44,513 nucleotides of DNA from Protostelium mycophagum (taxonomy: Eukaryota > Evosea > Variosea > Protosteliida > Protosteliaceae): assembly GCA_002081555.1 (NCBI GenBank), contig MZNV01002758.1:1-44513 (forward strand), given 5' to 3'. Under the pieces are notes generated by a model. That model had not been told where the DNA came from. It ran no database searches and saw only the letters and a list, made by a program, of their open reading frames with translations. Both the position numbers and the translations under genes were made by a program. This document shows positions 1 to 13,700 of this stretch, one piece after another. The stretch's first letter is position 1. Each line of letters opens with the position of its first letter.

Positions 1-240
1 ATTAAGATACTGACAGGACTCCAACAGGGCAACAGATTATCATCAATACTCACTTTTCTTAACCTCCTACTAGAATGGATAGACAGAACAGCCACAGAAG
101 CATATAGGATAGGAAATGACAGATTCACGGTAGGAGCATACGCTGACAATATGACGTTACTGGCCCAATCACAACAAGGCATCATAAACAGAATGAGATC
201 AGTAGACAACTTCATGTCACATCAAAATCAACACCTCTAA
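1..240 (+). mobile_element. LINE-like reverse transcriptase fragment
   Basis: Frame 1 from the first base is open for 79 codons and then stops. The translation begins with a GLQQGN..LS.IL block followed by LLEWIDRT and then AYADNMTLLAQ. This is the fingers-to-palm order of non-LTR (LINE) reverse transcriptases: the G.xQG...LSP.LF motif, then the catalytic F/YADD box. The second catalytic aspartate of YADD reads as asparagine here, so the copy is probably inactive. The 5' part lies outside the window, and no endonuclease or poly-A tail is visible downstream. A group II intron RT is less likely in this nuclear context. The LINE family cannot be named from 80 residues. Confidence 0.7.
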
Positions 241-632
241 GAGCAGATACTATTAGAGAGGTGACAAAAAAGCTCTCTGAATGTATTTATTCTCACAATC
301 TGACATTGCTGTATAACCTGCTTGTTATAAAAATGTATAACTTATCCATTTTTTGTGACCTTGTATTCTCTTGAATATGGAAATATGACTTGGTTTCCAA
401 ATCATCAAAAGAGATAAATTCTTTGCAATTTCCAAGAGTTATGGTTTTCTTGTTGATCAGCTCCTATAGAAACAATCAGAACACATCGATTATTCTCAAA
501 ACTGGCCTCAATTTTCAATTTGACCCTGGATAAGGTAACAAAGATTCTGTAAACCTATGTCAATTACAAACAAATTACATTTTAAGAGAATTATTGATGT
601 GTACAGGTTCATTTTTATTTTTGTGGTACGCA
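241..632. other. AT-rich stretch without a recognisable gene
   Basis: Stops are frequent in all frames and I see no splice-consistent coding segment. It separates the LINE fragment from the repeat cluster and may be decayed element sequence or plain intergenic DNA. Confidence 0.5.
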
Positions 633-695
633 ACTATTTATTTTGGTTGATTGCAATACTACCAGTATTACCATTAATCAACCAAAATAAATAGT
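633..695. repeat. 20-bp perfect inverted repeat around a 23-nt loop
   Basis: The left arm at 633-652 reads ACTATTTATTTTGGTTGATT. The right arm at 676-695 is its exact reverse complement. The intervening 23 nt contain a smaller ACTACCAGTA-type near-palindrome. The same arm word (CTATTTATTTTGGTTGAT) recurs inside each 75-bp direct repeat that follows, so the arms and the tandem units share an origin. This looks like the end structure of a small non-autonomous DNA element (MITE or foldback type), but no target-site duplication could be confirmed. Confidence 0.75.
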
Positions 696-841
696 ACTTA
701 CGCGTAAGGTGTTTACGTGTAAGTGTAGATACACTATTTATTTTGGTTGATCTGCGGGATTTTGGTTAGTACTTACGCGTAAGGTGTTTACGTGTAAGTG
801 TAGATACGCTATTTATTTTGGTTGATCTGCGGGATTTTGGT
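692..841. repeat. Two-copy 75-bp direct tandem repeat
   Basis: Copy 1 is 692-766 and copy 2 is 767-841. By eye they differ at one base (TAGATACAC against TAGATACGC). Each unit contains the 12-bp perfect palindrome CTTACGCGTAAG, a related half-palindrome TTTACGTGTAAG, a TGTAGA word, and the CTATTTATTTTGGTTGAT sequence that forms the arms of the adjacent inverted repeat. Near identity implies recent duplication. Confidence 0.85.
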
Positions 842-1706
842 TCAATTAGTTGGTTCTAGCTCTTTTCTGGAGCAGCATTATTGCACAATCATTCAGTCAC
901 GTGACCTCATCGAAATCACCAGATACCTCAGCATTCACAGCAGACAGAAAGAACAAGTAAAGAAGCCACTTCATCTCGGTCGGTCAGGTCCAAAATGATT
1001 TTGGTTGAAACAAATTTTGTTCTCATTTCTTTGATAATTTCCTTCCCGCATGGATGTCAAGGCGATGTTTTGGGAGTCAAAAATATGCAAAATGCAGAGA
1101 GGAATTTTCATTTTGTTGAATTTTATAGACATCAATAACTTCGCTGGGATGCATCGCTTTACTCGCAGTGCACCTGCTCATCTTAATTGTTGAACTGAAG
1201 TGTAGCATATCGGATGGGCTCAAGAGGCACAACAACATTGGCAAGGACCTCTCTGTCACGATGATCGAGCTGGCACTGGTTCACTATCTTTCCAGTCCGT
1301 CTTGTATAAATTCAACAAATAATTATGTTATATTTAAATTAATTAATCGAATTACTTACAGTACTGGCCACACATGCAGAGCTCGCTTGATCACCCGTGA
1401 ATGTTCAATATTCTTTGCGCTGATATTTCACACTCACCAAAATGTATAAGGGCAGACATCGTTGCATTTGCAATGGCTTCGTTGAAAGCAAATTTCAGAT
1501 TGTTGTAGATTTTTTGAGATGGGGATGGTCTGATTAGCAATTCCATACCAGGGTATAGCTGTTGCTATGGACTTAACGTTCTTCTTTAAGAGACTGGATA
1601 AGTCTTCATCTCAAAATGTTGGAAGTACATTTGAGTTGTAGACAAGAACATCTTCTACTCTCACACAAATATTAGTATTACGCTCAAAAGACTCTTTATT
1701 GCAACA
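842..1706. other. Intergenic region downstream of the USP gene
   Basis: No convincing gene. The longest open frames (about 60-90 codons near 1077-1449 on both strands) have no recognisable domain or splice support. A perfect 10-bp palindromic E-box GTCACGTGAC lies at 896-905, and two GTTGTAGA words lie near 1502 and 1635. The USP stop codon is at 1707-1709, so 3' untranslated sequence of that gene probably occupies the right part. Confidence 0.5.
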
Positions 1707-4700
1707 CTATCCGACACGGTACCCTGCACTGGAGAGCACCTTGTTTAGAGGCTCTTTATGCCTGATGAGCCACACCTTTGCAAGCTCATTCACATCAGAC
1801 AGTCTCATCAGATATCCCATCAGTGCCTCTGTCAGCTCCTTCTTTCGCTGATGCGACTCGACGAGTTGTAGACATGTCATCAGACAGAGGTCAAGACGCC
1901 AGTTCACCAGAGTGTCTTTGATCTAATCTTTTCAGATATTTTATAAAATGTGATTTTATAAAATCACATTTTTTCACTTGAAATCGTCAAAGTAAAATGG
2001 CATAGAAAATACCTCTAGAAGGGTGTTAAGTAGTTTGAACCATAATTTGTAAGAATCGGGAGAAAGGTTCGTGAAAGCCTCCTTGAAGACCACGACCCAT
2101 AATTTCGTGGATTTTCTGTCCTCATAACATGAATGCATGGAGATCTCCTTCATGGAGGGCAAGTCCACTGATTCGCGCATCATTCTTCCGAGAAAATTCT
2201 GACAGGTGTCAGATAGTGTCATCTATTTTTAGGATTGACTTGGCGCGCTTTTCTGATTTTTTTGCGGCTCAGCCTTGGCATACCAAGAGAAATGTCAAAG
2301 ATGTCACTGTCAAAAATGACGTGAATATGTCACCTTGTCAAGTAAGGCTTTACAATCACGCTCCGACATCACAAACTCCCTTCCCCCCTTTCCAATCAGT
2401 GTGGGGGCGGTTGAATACCTCGCGGAGTTGTCCTTTTCTGACAAGAACGGACCCTCACAGCTCCTGAACGCCTTGTCTTTCTGATTGTTGTCAGCATCCC
2501 TCTGCACCGGGATTTCATCCAACATATTGCAGCGACAGATAAATCGTTTTTCATCAATTTTGTAGCATTCATTCTATTAATAATATATATTATATATTAT
2601 ATATAACATATAATATAATATACAAAGAACAACACTCACCGCTGTGGCGTAGTCACCACCTCCATTTGAAAATTCAATTAATTGGCTTATGATCCCTCGT
2701 TCCAGTAGCTCCCTCCTCTGTAGAAATGAGTCACTGAATCACAGATCTCGTCAAATCGCGGTAACAGACACGTTAGTTACCGAGGATCTTGACGTGGTCG
2801 ACTGGACTATGAGAATGTTATATACTCACCCATCCTGGAGATAGCAAGGATACATTTTTAAATAATAAAAAGTACTCCGCACACCAGCGCGGCCTTCTCC
2901 TCACAGCTCTCAACTGTCAAATGTCAGAGTGTACAACATCTTTTTGCCGCCAAAAACTTTAGAATTTTGCATGAAAACTCAGGATTGTAATTAATTCGTT
3001 GAATGCAGAATGAATTTTTTAAAAAAATGCCAAATGCCAGCAAAAGAGTTCGTCACGAGGGCTTCCCAAGTGGTCTCCCACCTTAGTACTGGCTTCGCTC
3101 AGACACGCTTGACTTCGCAGTGCGGCAAGGGATGCGGTAGACTGTGTCGATATGAACGAACTGCCCGAGAGAATTTTTCGGCTGCGCCGACAATTATTTG
3201 CAAATGTGTATTCACCGAATGCATAAAGATTCTGAAGGATTCTTGGGGTATTTGTGTTATCTTTGAAATAAAAAAGACTGACCATCGCATCAGAAGAAAG
3301 CATCGTCACGAAGTTCCAAAGACATGTCCCCTGCTCATTTTAGTATTTTTTAAATTTGAAGAAAAAAATTAAATTTTTAAATTTGAAGAAAATAATTAAA
3401 TTTTTTAAATATTAATTTCAAAAAATTCATAAAATTATTCAGAATTTGAGTCCAAAGATCTGAAATAATGAAGGAAATTCTGGGAAAATTCCGTCTTACC
3501 GGTGTGGGAATATCCGAGAAATCTCGCTCTTCCGCATCTTTTTTGGCCAGGGCATTTAATGCCGCGTTGTAGATGTCCGCATACGCACTCCTCAGCGAAT
3601 CAAACGGGCACATCAAGAATAATTGTTTCAACAATTTCTTGGAATTTGTTGTCATGGTGATGAGCCACTGACTGGCTTGGTGGCTGGCGCCGTACACCCG
3701 GACCAAATGTTTGATCCACATGTCGTGCATCGGCTTCACCTTGGCATGAGAGTATACTTGGAATAAAAATAATGTTCCGAACTTGATGGTCTGCAGGAAG
3801 GGGTCGTCCTCGGGTAAATCATTCATTTCTGATATTATTTAGAATATTCAAAATATAGAAAAAAATTTCAGGAATTTTCAAGGTTTATTCAAAATAAAAA
3901 AAGTATTTTCTGATGAATTATTTTATTGGAGAGATGTTGTAAAATTTTGACATACCTGAAGCTTGTAGACGATGCGTATTGAGATTGATTATACCCCAAA
4001 TAAAAGAGAAGTAGTCCTGGGACAAGACAGATCTGACACCTGTCACTCTCACGTCACATATGACATCTCACCTCTCTAGTAGGAACTGTGCATTGTCGCC
4101 TCTTATCGCATTCATGATATCATTATCCGTCACATCTACAATTGACTCCGTCTTCATCGGCGACAGCTGACCAGGATTAATTATATTTTCATTTCATATT
4201 CTTTTTTGAGTAGAGATAATCATTATGGGTTTGACTTATCGTCCTCAATCGCAAACAAAGTCAATGCCTCCGCTACAAGTCCACATCTAAATCTTCACAA
4301 CATTGTGACAGAGCCACAACACTGCATATACAACATTGTGGCAGAGCCACAACACTACATATACAACATTGTGACGGAGCCACAACACTACATATACAAC
4401 ATTGTGACAGAGCCACAACAATACATATACAACATTGTGGCAGAGCCACAACACTACATATACAACATTGTGGCAGAGCCACACCAATCATCTTACTAAT
4501 AATGACGCAAGAAGTAATATTATATAACAGAAATGACTTACCGTAGCACCATTGCTCGTGTTATATTCCTTCAATGCGGCAGTCAACTTGATTACCAGAT
4601 TCTCATTAGAGTTAATCAACTTGCTCCTTCTGTCGCCATTATTGAGCGGATGCACCGTGACTGCTTGCAGTTTCGGTGCGTTTACGCTCGGGATGGTCTC

Positions 4701-7700
4701 TTCTTCTTTTGGTGATGAGATGGCGGGTAGATCTACATCACTGATGGTTCTGACGATCTTGACATGTGTCAGAAATAAAATGAATGGCATGCGTAAGTGC
4801 CACGATGATTTTTGCAAACATAAAAAATAGATTTTATAGTTTACAAAGTCGCGACAACTCCATTTTTCAGGATCTCACCACTTAGATGTTTATGATATGA
4901 CATCACGATATGACATCTCACCTGCAAATCGGGCTCGACACCCTTGGATGAGGAGATTTCCTCGACTGGTGGAGTCTCTTCGGAACTATTTTTCCTCTGA
5001 TAAACGAGGATATAGGCATTGTAGTTCTTGACCCTGCTGACAGGAGCAGGCTTGCCAGTAATCCTATCCACTTCCATGTACTTTTATATGTCAATTTTTA
5101 TATCTTCATATCTATTTAGAATTTCTATAAATAATTATTTTAAAATTAAATAACTCAATGCACTGCAATAACCCCCTCAGCCCACGTTAGAATTCCACGT
5201 TAGTTACCGCGGGTCGCGGTAAGCAATTGCAGTGCCTTGATGAAACATCCCTCAAAACGCCATGAATATTCCGAAAAGACACTTACCTCCTCAGTACCAC
5301 CAAAGCAAGCGGCAGGTATCTCTTCAGGATTAAATCGAGATATTGTGGTATCGTTAAATTCGAACCAAGTGGGCCCCTCTTCGCTCGTCCTCTTTACTCC
5401 TCGCTCCTGCATTCTTTCAATTTTTTTGTATTTTTTTATTTTTTTTGAATAATTTTTTTGAATTTTTTTGAATTTCTTTTGAACTTTTTTGAATTTCTTT
5501 TAAATTTCTTTTGAACTTTTTTTGAACTTCTTTTTGAATTTTTTTGAACTTTTTTCAGTTGATTATTTTTAGAAATTGGACACAAGTATGAAATAAAATT
5601 GTTGAAGGATTACTTTGATGAAGGAGTAGTAATGGCCGAAATCGGCGGTACCGGTGTGCACGACTACACCGACAAGTTCGTATTGATAGTAGCTGCTGTC
5701 GTGTTGTGGTGTCGTGGCACTGTCTACTGGTGGCAGAACGGCGCTACCATCCAACTCCCCCACCTTCCCATATCAATACCAGTGGAAATTTGGAGGAGAT
5801 TGCCGAAGAAAAATTTTCCCGCCGAAATGAGATATTCAAATTTCAAAAGGATCATCACCTCTACTTTTGATTCTGATTGCTCAGCTGCGGCCACACCTTC
5901 CTTGGTGTATGGCTCCATGTTCAAAGACACGGGAAACTCACAGCGATCATTTAACTTGATGTGCTTCATCTTCTCATAGTCAAATTCGAATCTGTGACGC
6001 GTCAGCTTTTTATTTTATTTAATAAAGTAATATTTTTCACAGGATTTCATTTTTAAAATGACGGTGGAATTGCACCGTCTTTGCACAATACATGGACTAA
6101 AAATACAATTGAAATGCCGCGGCTTTGCCGTGAGACCAAATCACATTTTGTTGCAACTTCGTTGCAAAATTGAAAAACTTCTGTGGCAGTAGATTTACAG
6201 CGACAACACATTTTACAAAGTTGTACGCCCAACTACAGAGTTGTAAACACAACCACAAAAATCCACAAGACTCACCTCTTCAGATGCAACAACAGAATAT
6301 TCGGCAGCGTCTTGATCACACAACGCTTTAGAGTCTCCACCGGCCTACTGCAAAGGTCACAGAAGTACTTGTTATCGTCCACAAGCATCTCTCCCCTAAT
6401 GAATAGTTTCAGGGATTCGGTGATGTCTTTTTGCCTCAAGATTTCGAGTGAGAGAGTGTAAAAAGGCTCGTCGCGCTCGGAACTGTGGGGGCATTCTTTG
6501 CAAATGAGCTGGTTGCAGAGTGTGCCGCTGAACACCTGAAGAAATATTCAATTTTTTTCTTGAAGAATACAAATGAATTTCGAAAAAAATCGGAATTTTT
6601 CAAAAATATTCAATGTTTTCTTGGAAAATTCAAGATGAATTTCGAAAAAATCTGAATATTCATTTCGAAAATAAAAGAATCTAAAATTCAAAAAATCTAA
6701 AAAAATCAAATTCAATTTTTAAATTTAAAAATTTGTTGAAAAATACCTCCTTCAGCAGATGCTCTTGCTTTGTTCCTTTCAATGAATTCTCCAGCTTGTC
6801 AAACAACATGTTGCTAAACTCGTTGCAGTCCATCTGTATGGATGTATTCACAGGCCTTCCTTCATAGTCCTTCAGTGTGTTGCAGAATGCCATCGGGTTG
6901 TAGTGCCTCTTGGCTGACTCTTGGAGGTGGCTGAACAGTAGCTGGGTTTGGTACAGTAAAGAAGCCTGTGTGGGGTGATTATGATTGAAATTTCGAGGAG
7001 ATTTCGCATAATTTCTATTATAAAATATAAATCACATTGAAATTCAAAAAACGAAACGTATTTTATTATTTTATTTGCAAAACAATAATTTATTTTCTAT
7101 TCATTTAATTCGAATAAAATTAAAATTGAATTAAAAAATACCTCTACTGACGCATCCTGTGCCTCAGCCCTCGCCTTCACAGACAATAACCCCGACTTAA
7201 ACTCCGGAATAAAATTCAATTGTTGGAACAGCGAATTCATATAACAGGTCGCCCCCAGATTCTGCAACCCGACATACCCAAATTCCGATTTCTCACTGTC
7301 TACTGGCGCATAGGACCACTCTTCACTGAGTTGTAACTGCGTCAGCTGCAAGTTCAAAAGTCTACATAGACAAGAGAAGTTGTCGGCAGAGTTGGCGACG
7401 ATCTCAGAGAGTAAGCTGAAGGCTGCACTGCGTGACTCCTCTGTCTTACACTTGGGTGGAAGCTTCGAGGACTTTGTCGAGGTAGATATGGAGAATAGGC
7501 AGTGTTGGAAGACCTGAATAGTTCTTCAGTATCTGCAGACTTGTATGGTCTTGTTACATTGACCCTCGAAATATATTTTATATGTAACAAATAAGATATA
7601 TTTCGAGAAATTATTTTAATTTGATTATGTGAAACTGTGGTCTTTTTGGGTTTTTCGCGATTGGAATTTGTTTCATTTTTGAAGAGATCATTCGATGAAT

Positions 7701-10700
7701 ATCTTTGTAAATAATTATTGATTTCTTGGAATATTCAAGGAAGACTAGAAAAATAAATTAATGAAAATAAACACCTGCTCTATGATTTGGGTACAAATCT
7801 CGGATTCCTTCATGTTTGGGAATTTCTTGACGAAAACTTTCAATAATTCCAAAAGTCCGATGATGACGCGATCTGGCTCTCCTGATGATGTCCCCTCCAT
7901 CACCGGATGATTTGTCAATTGTTCGCTCAACCTATATTATTTTAACATATTATTTTCAATATTTGATCGTTGTAAATACGCCATTTAGTCAACTTTTATA
8001 AAATATTTGAAATACCAATTTCTTGCACAAAAAACTCCAAAACTCTAAAAAAACTCTACACATTCAAATTCAAAATAAAATTGTCCAACCCAAAACTCAC
8101 CTGTACAATAAATCCTTCCACCTGGGATCCCGCTGCCTTTCTTTACCCTCTTCTTTAGTGAATTGGTCCACATACAATCTGAACATCCTGACGAGCAATT
8201 GGAAATACTGTTCACAATTATTTGGATAGCGCTCGATGCAAGGGAGATAAGTGAGGAGTAAGTCAAAGAAGAAGGAAGTGGGGGATTTTTGTGTGTCCTC
8301 GTGACCTGTGGTGACGTCATCATTTCTGTCAAGAATTTCGAAATTCAGAGAATTTTTCTGAAAAATTTTAATTCAAAAAAATTGGATTTTTCCGAATATT
8401 TCGAAATCAAAATAGATTTTTCAAGAAAATCAAATTTGGAAAAATGTTGATAAAATTATAAAATTCCCAGAAATAAAAATTAAAAAACGTACCAGCTTCC
8501 TTTGTGCACAAAATCTGTACGAGCCTTGATGACCCTTCCCTGATTGTCTTCTCAGACGGTGTGAGAATGGTACACAACAGCCACTCTTTGAGCTGCTCGT
8601 AACCATAGAAATACATCAATATGTCACTTCCCGAAAATACGCAAGCGATGAGCATGTTGAGAGCCTGCTTGACCGCTTCTTTCGCGTCTGAGATGTCGCG
8701 GCCGGAGGCGCTGGCGGCGTCGAATGATATCTCGAGGAGTCGCATGACGAGAGTCTGTGAATCGACATTTGACAGGAAAGTTGGGTCCTAATATGTGTCA
8801 ACTTTGACAGTTTGAGATCGTTTAGATTTATTAAGAATATCAATTTTAATTAAATAGTAGCCATTATAGCGTTGTAAATCTGGAAAATCAGAAAGATATC
8901 TCGACCCAAAAATAACATTTCCCGCCAAAATCTTAACACGACAATGTCCGAGATATCTCACCTTAAAAGTATGCTCCTTCGCCGACGATATCCTAGATCT
9001 TCCCATCTGATCTTGCGAATCCACCAGCGTCAAGCCGTTAATGATGCTCAACAACAAGCCGAAGAATTTGTTCCTACCAGTTGCGCCCGTGTCTGTCCCC
9101 AGGAGAATGTCCAAGAGGTGCCGCAGACCCCCCTTCCTGACGAACCTCTTACGCCACGGGTCTTGCATCTGCTCGGACTGTTGTGTTCGCTGTTGGCTTT
9201 AGTGATTTTTGTGGGCGAATTTTCGGTTGTGGCTTTGCCGCGGTGTTGTTTGAGATGGCTCTGCAGTGTTATATTGTGGTTCGACTTTCGCTTAAAATGG
9301 GATGTCACTTCGGTACATAATCTTCTGCATATATAATAATAACCGCAATCTGCGTTTACAGAAATAGAATTTGACAATCCCAAAAGCAATTTGAAAAATA
9401 AAAACGAATGAAATCTCGAACAAACATACCCCGTTTTCAACGACAATATTGTTTGCAATATCCGGATTCTTCAACAGCAGCTCCACGATCTGCAACGAAT
9501 AGATTAACTTGAACGTCGAATGTCTCGTGTCCACCAGATCGTCCCAATTTGGCATTTCAGCGCCTCTTGACAGGGTTCTGATGTGGTTGACAAGTCCTTC
9601 ATTGTACTTCAAAAGTGACAGGAGTTCCCAGGCCTTCTCCCCGATCTCATCGGAATAATTCAAGACGCGGTACAGCGGCTTGAAGTAGCGATCTGCAGAT
9701 AAGATCTGACTGGGGGAACCGCGGGGTGGATCTACTCTGGTAGTTGACGTCTTGTCATCTACCTGACAGGTGTCAGTGAAGATTCTTAAAAATCAAGATG
9801 TCATGGTGTTTGTCGTGATCATAGCATATGATATCATACCCGTTCCGTTGTAGATTGAGGGACTAGTGGCAGAATAGATTGGAGCCCTAGTATTCCTCCC
9901 ATAATCAAACTGATGGATTCACCCACTAGTGCTTCTACTGGTGCTTCGTCATATACCAACTCTTCCTTCTCCTGTTGAATTTAGCAACAGAAAGACGTGG
10001 GTTTTTCTTTGAATTGAAAAACCGATGTGAATCTGGTGGCCGCCTATATATAATAATATAATATTATTGCCATTTTGTGTCACGGAGAAAATATTTCTCA
10101 CCACAATCAACAGAAAGATGTGGTTTCGCCCCAAAAGGGTCCTCTTGTACAACTAAAGAATCGCTTGTCAACAAAAAAAAAACAAAAAAAAAGAAAATAA
10201 TCTCGTCTACATCTCCGAAAAAAAATGTGACCTTGTCAATTTGGCTCGGAATGCTCCTTCTCACACTGGGTTCCGGGACATTCGGCATCGCCCCCGAAAA
10301 CCCGAATGCTCCCGGCATCGTCAGCGCGGCAAAAATTCCCGCCTTTTTCGCAGCATTGGGGTCGGTGGTGGTGGTCCTCTTGCGGGCAATTATGGTCTGT
10401 CTGTCGTTTAGTTTGCTTTCCGCAAGTGTTTTGGATTCTTCTTTCAACTCTCTGTCCGAAGTGTAGAGGCGCAGGGTTCTGGGTTTAACGTTCAGCATGG
10501 AGGCGATTTTGTATCTGCGGTAGTTAGCGCGTAGGATCACGGTAATGAGCGTGTTATAGGGCCGCAATAAGATTTTCATCCCATGTAATTCCAAAATAAA
10601 ATATCAAAAATCAATCATCTACGAACCTCAGAGCCAACACGGTTTCCGTCGACAATATCTGTACAACGGGGGTCTGACCTTTCTCTGCGCGTATAAAAAA

Positions 10701-13700
10701 CGTCATCTGCCTCCCCCCCTTGCCCCCTCCCTCCCTGCCTCCGTTCCCGCCTTTTCTCTTGGTCCTTTCCTCGAATTCTGCCACGAGATTTCCCAGAAGA
10801 GTCAGGCATCGCAGAACGGTATTTTCGGCTTTTTTACGGCGGGGCGGTTTGACCTCCTCGTCTTCCAGAAATTTCAGGGAATTTTCGAGATGGGTGACGG
10901 CGGTGGCGATGTAGTCCTCTCTTAATTTGATGGAGCGAGGCTAATTCTTTTCAGTTTTTTTGTATATTTTTTGCCAAGATTTTTTTCTTGGCCGATTAAA
11001 TTTTGATTTTTTTGGACCAATTAAATTTTTTTAAATTTTCACTAGCACGAAATATTTTTGCAAAATGAATATTTAAAAAAGCAAAGGGGATGAAGTCCTC
11101 ACTTTGAAACTTTCTCCTGGAATGAATTGGTGAAAAGAGTTGAGCCTCCAAATGGCCGCGGTTGATACCGTGGTGTCCTCGGCTTCTAACGCGATGGCCC
11201 ATAATTGTTCCGATCCCAATAATTTATCCGCTGCGAGTACGTATTGTTCATTCTACAATCATCAATTTCCAGTCTTTTTCATTTTCAGAAAAATTTTCTT
11301 GGAAAATTCAAAAAATTTTAAATTTAAAAAGTTTGAGAAATACCTGTTGTACTGAGCTAAACATGCCGACAGAATTATTATTTTCCTTTGGAGAAATCAT
11401 CACAGCCGACCCCGTTCTCTGCACCGCCGGGGCCAGATTATTTGTGCCCGGGTTGCCCATGGCAACGTCCATCCTGACCGACCCCATTTTTTTGATTTTC
11501 CCGCCACGAAGATTTACAATTAGGCAGGAATTGTCAAAGAGTTGAAATCCCGCCATGTTCAAAGACACCACGTTCATGGTAATCATCTTTTCCACGAATA
11601 AATGTTCCGTCACCACCTCCGAAACGGCGACATTCGTTCCCGGAACGACTGCCGGGTCTCCCAGGGAGACCAGTTGGGATATTTCCTGGACTTTTCCGCC
11701 GGGGGGTGGTGCGGAAGAGCGTGAACAGTTCTGCAGCCAGACGTACATTTTTTCGCGCTCGGCTTGGGTGATACTCTTGGTGACAAAGCAATCCCATAAT
11801 ATGTTGGCCTCCTCAGAGTTGATATTTAAGGGAGAATTGGATAAGATAAAGTGAAGGAAATCGAGCCTGAAGTTTGGGTCAGTTGTAGATGGAATAATTA
11901 TTATTTTTTAGCTATTTTCGCATTTTTTATATACTTGTATTGTTCTTTTCTAACAGAACAATATCAAATTGAAAAAATTTGTCAAAAATAAAACTATATT
12001 ACCTTATAGATACATGTTCCATATGTGAGATACGGCTTGTAGATGCTTGACGCATCCCACTGCCATTTCCAACCTGTGGAGAACTTGCATTCAACTGCAA
12101 CGATTATTTATAAAATTTATAAATAATATGTTCTTGAATACTTTTCAATCATCTTCTCGATATAGTGTTTTTATGATTTTCTGGCTACGAAATTTCAATG
12201 GAATTTCTGCGAAATCAGGAAGAAAAATCGGTGAAAAGTCGGAGTGGAAATTCACCTCGTTCGGGCTCTGCATATATACATCTATGGTGTTCTTCTTATA
12301 AACCATAATCTCTTGTATGACCAGCGTCAATATATTAAACCTCCTCTGCAATTCCTCAATCACAAAGGACACCGTTGGCTTCTTCCGCTTAGATGTCTTA
12401 AAATAGGTCGCTGTTGATGTTAAAAATAAATTTACAAGTTGCAAAAGTTGGTTTGCGGTCGGAGTTACGGAATTTCACTTGACGAGCCAAAACCCTAAAC
12501 CCACATCCAACTTTTTGAAACGATAAAAATCCACTTGAATTTTAAATTTGAAAGAATTGAAATAAAATTCCAAAGAAAATCACCTATGATTCTGGCCAGC
12601 GCGATGAGCGAGTCCGGAACAGCCCTCATACTCCGCACATTTTCGCAGAATAATTCCATATACACCACCCTCTGGTTGTGACATTCTGGCTTCTGGAGCA
12701 AATCTACAAGTGTGGACATCACTTTGGAAATGATTATGGGATTGTGGGGGAGCTTTTCAGACTCGGAGATATAAGAGGCGAGTAGTGGGATGCCGTACCA
12801 GTTGGTCTGTTTTTCTGTTGCGGGCTGGAGTATTTCAGTATTTTTTTCGGGATTTTTTTGTTATTTCAAGTGTTTTTGCCCTTTTGGTTTGAACAGACAA
12901 CTTTGATGCAAATCGCCAAACATGCACCAAAAATGGAAAGTATGAGTCGGGTTGTGGCAAGGCCACACAAAACAATACACTCCCCATAGATACAAAAAAC
13001 TCTATCGAGATCCAGATGAAAGATAAAATTTTCAAAGACCTAAACCCTAAACCCAATATCCTACTTACTATTGGTTTGGAGAGGGCCAAGTTGGAATAAT
13101 GGTACAGAAACTCTATCGTCTCGACGTCATATTCGTCTACTTGTGTCTTGCTTCTCACGTGTTCGAAGAATTGAATCGTAAAATCTAAATTGAGGTAGGG
13201 GACGACTTGGATGATGGATGTCAATATGGTATTTTTCACGGACTCATGCTTTCCCTGAGAAATGTCAGAAAATTCTCGGAAATAGATAAAGAATATTCAA
13301 GTTGTAACAGAAACTAATCCTGTTTTTATGACAAAAGAAATCACGATTCAACTAAAATACACAAAAAATACACAAAAAATACACAAAATATCTCGAAAAG
13401 ATTAAAAACTCACCAAAATAGAATCGTACAACACCGTGAAATACGACAAGTCCATCTGGTTCAGTTTTGCAGCAAAAATCAAAATGTTGAGGGATTGTTT
13501 GATGACTTCTGGGTGTGTAGTCCTGCACACACATCCCACCACGTCGTTTTCTTTGAGCCAGTCCATCACCATTCTACAACAGTCAGATTTTTGAATATTT
13601 TTTTGTCAAAATGGCTGTGGATGTTTGCCGCAAAAATGTGTATTGTGAGTGTTTTATGTGCTTATTTTGGTAATCTGTGGTAAAGCTGCAGATGCGAAAA

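Noticed and set aside
4296-4485. Regular 33-bp repeats as a possible CRISPR array
   Set aside because: The repeats are contiguous without unique spacers, and the context is a eukaryotic intron.
4206-4499. Open frames on both strands with repeated NIVTEPQHYIY-like peptides
   Set aside because: They are produced by the 33-bp satellite, which has no stops in several frames. The region is a spliced-out USP intron.
7440-7560. Apparent +1 frameshift in the USP gene just before the catalytic exon
   Set aside because: Reading LEAST...KCKTEE seemed to need a frame change. An AG acceptor just upstream (sense ACTATTCAG) gives an exon starting VFQHCLFSI that runs in frame through PPKCKTEESRSAAF to the Cys box, matching the family. 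The gene needs no repair here.
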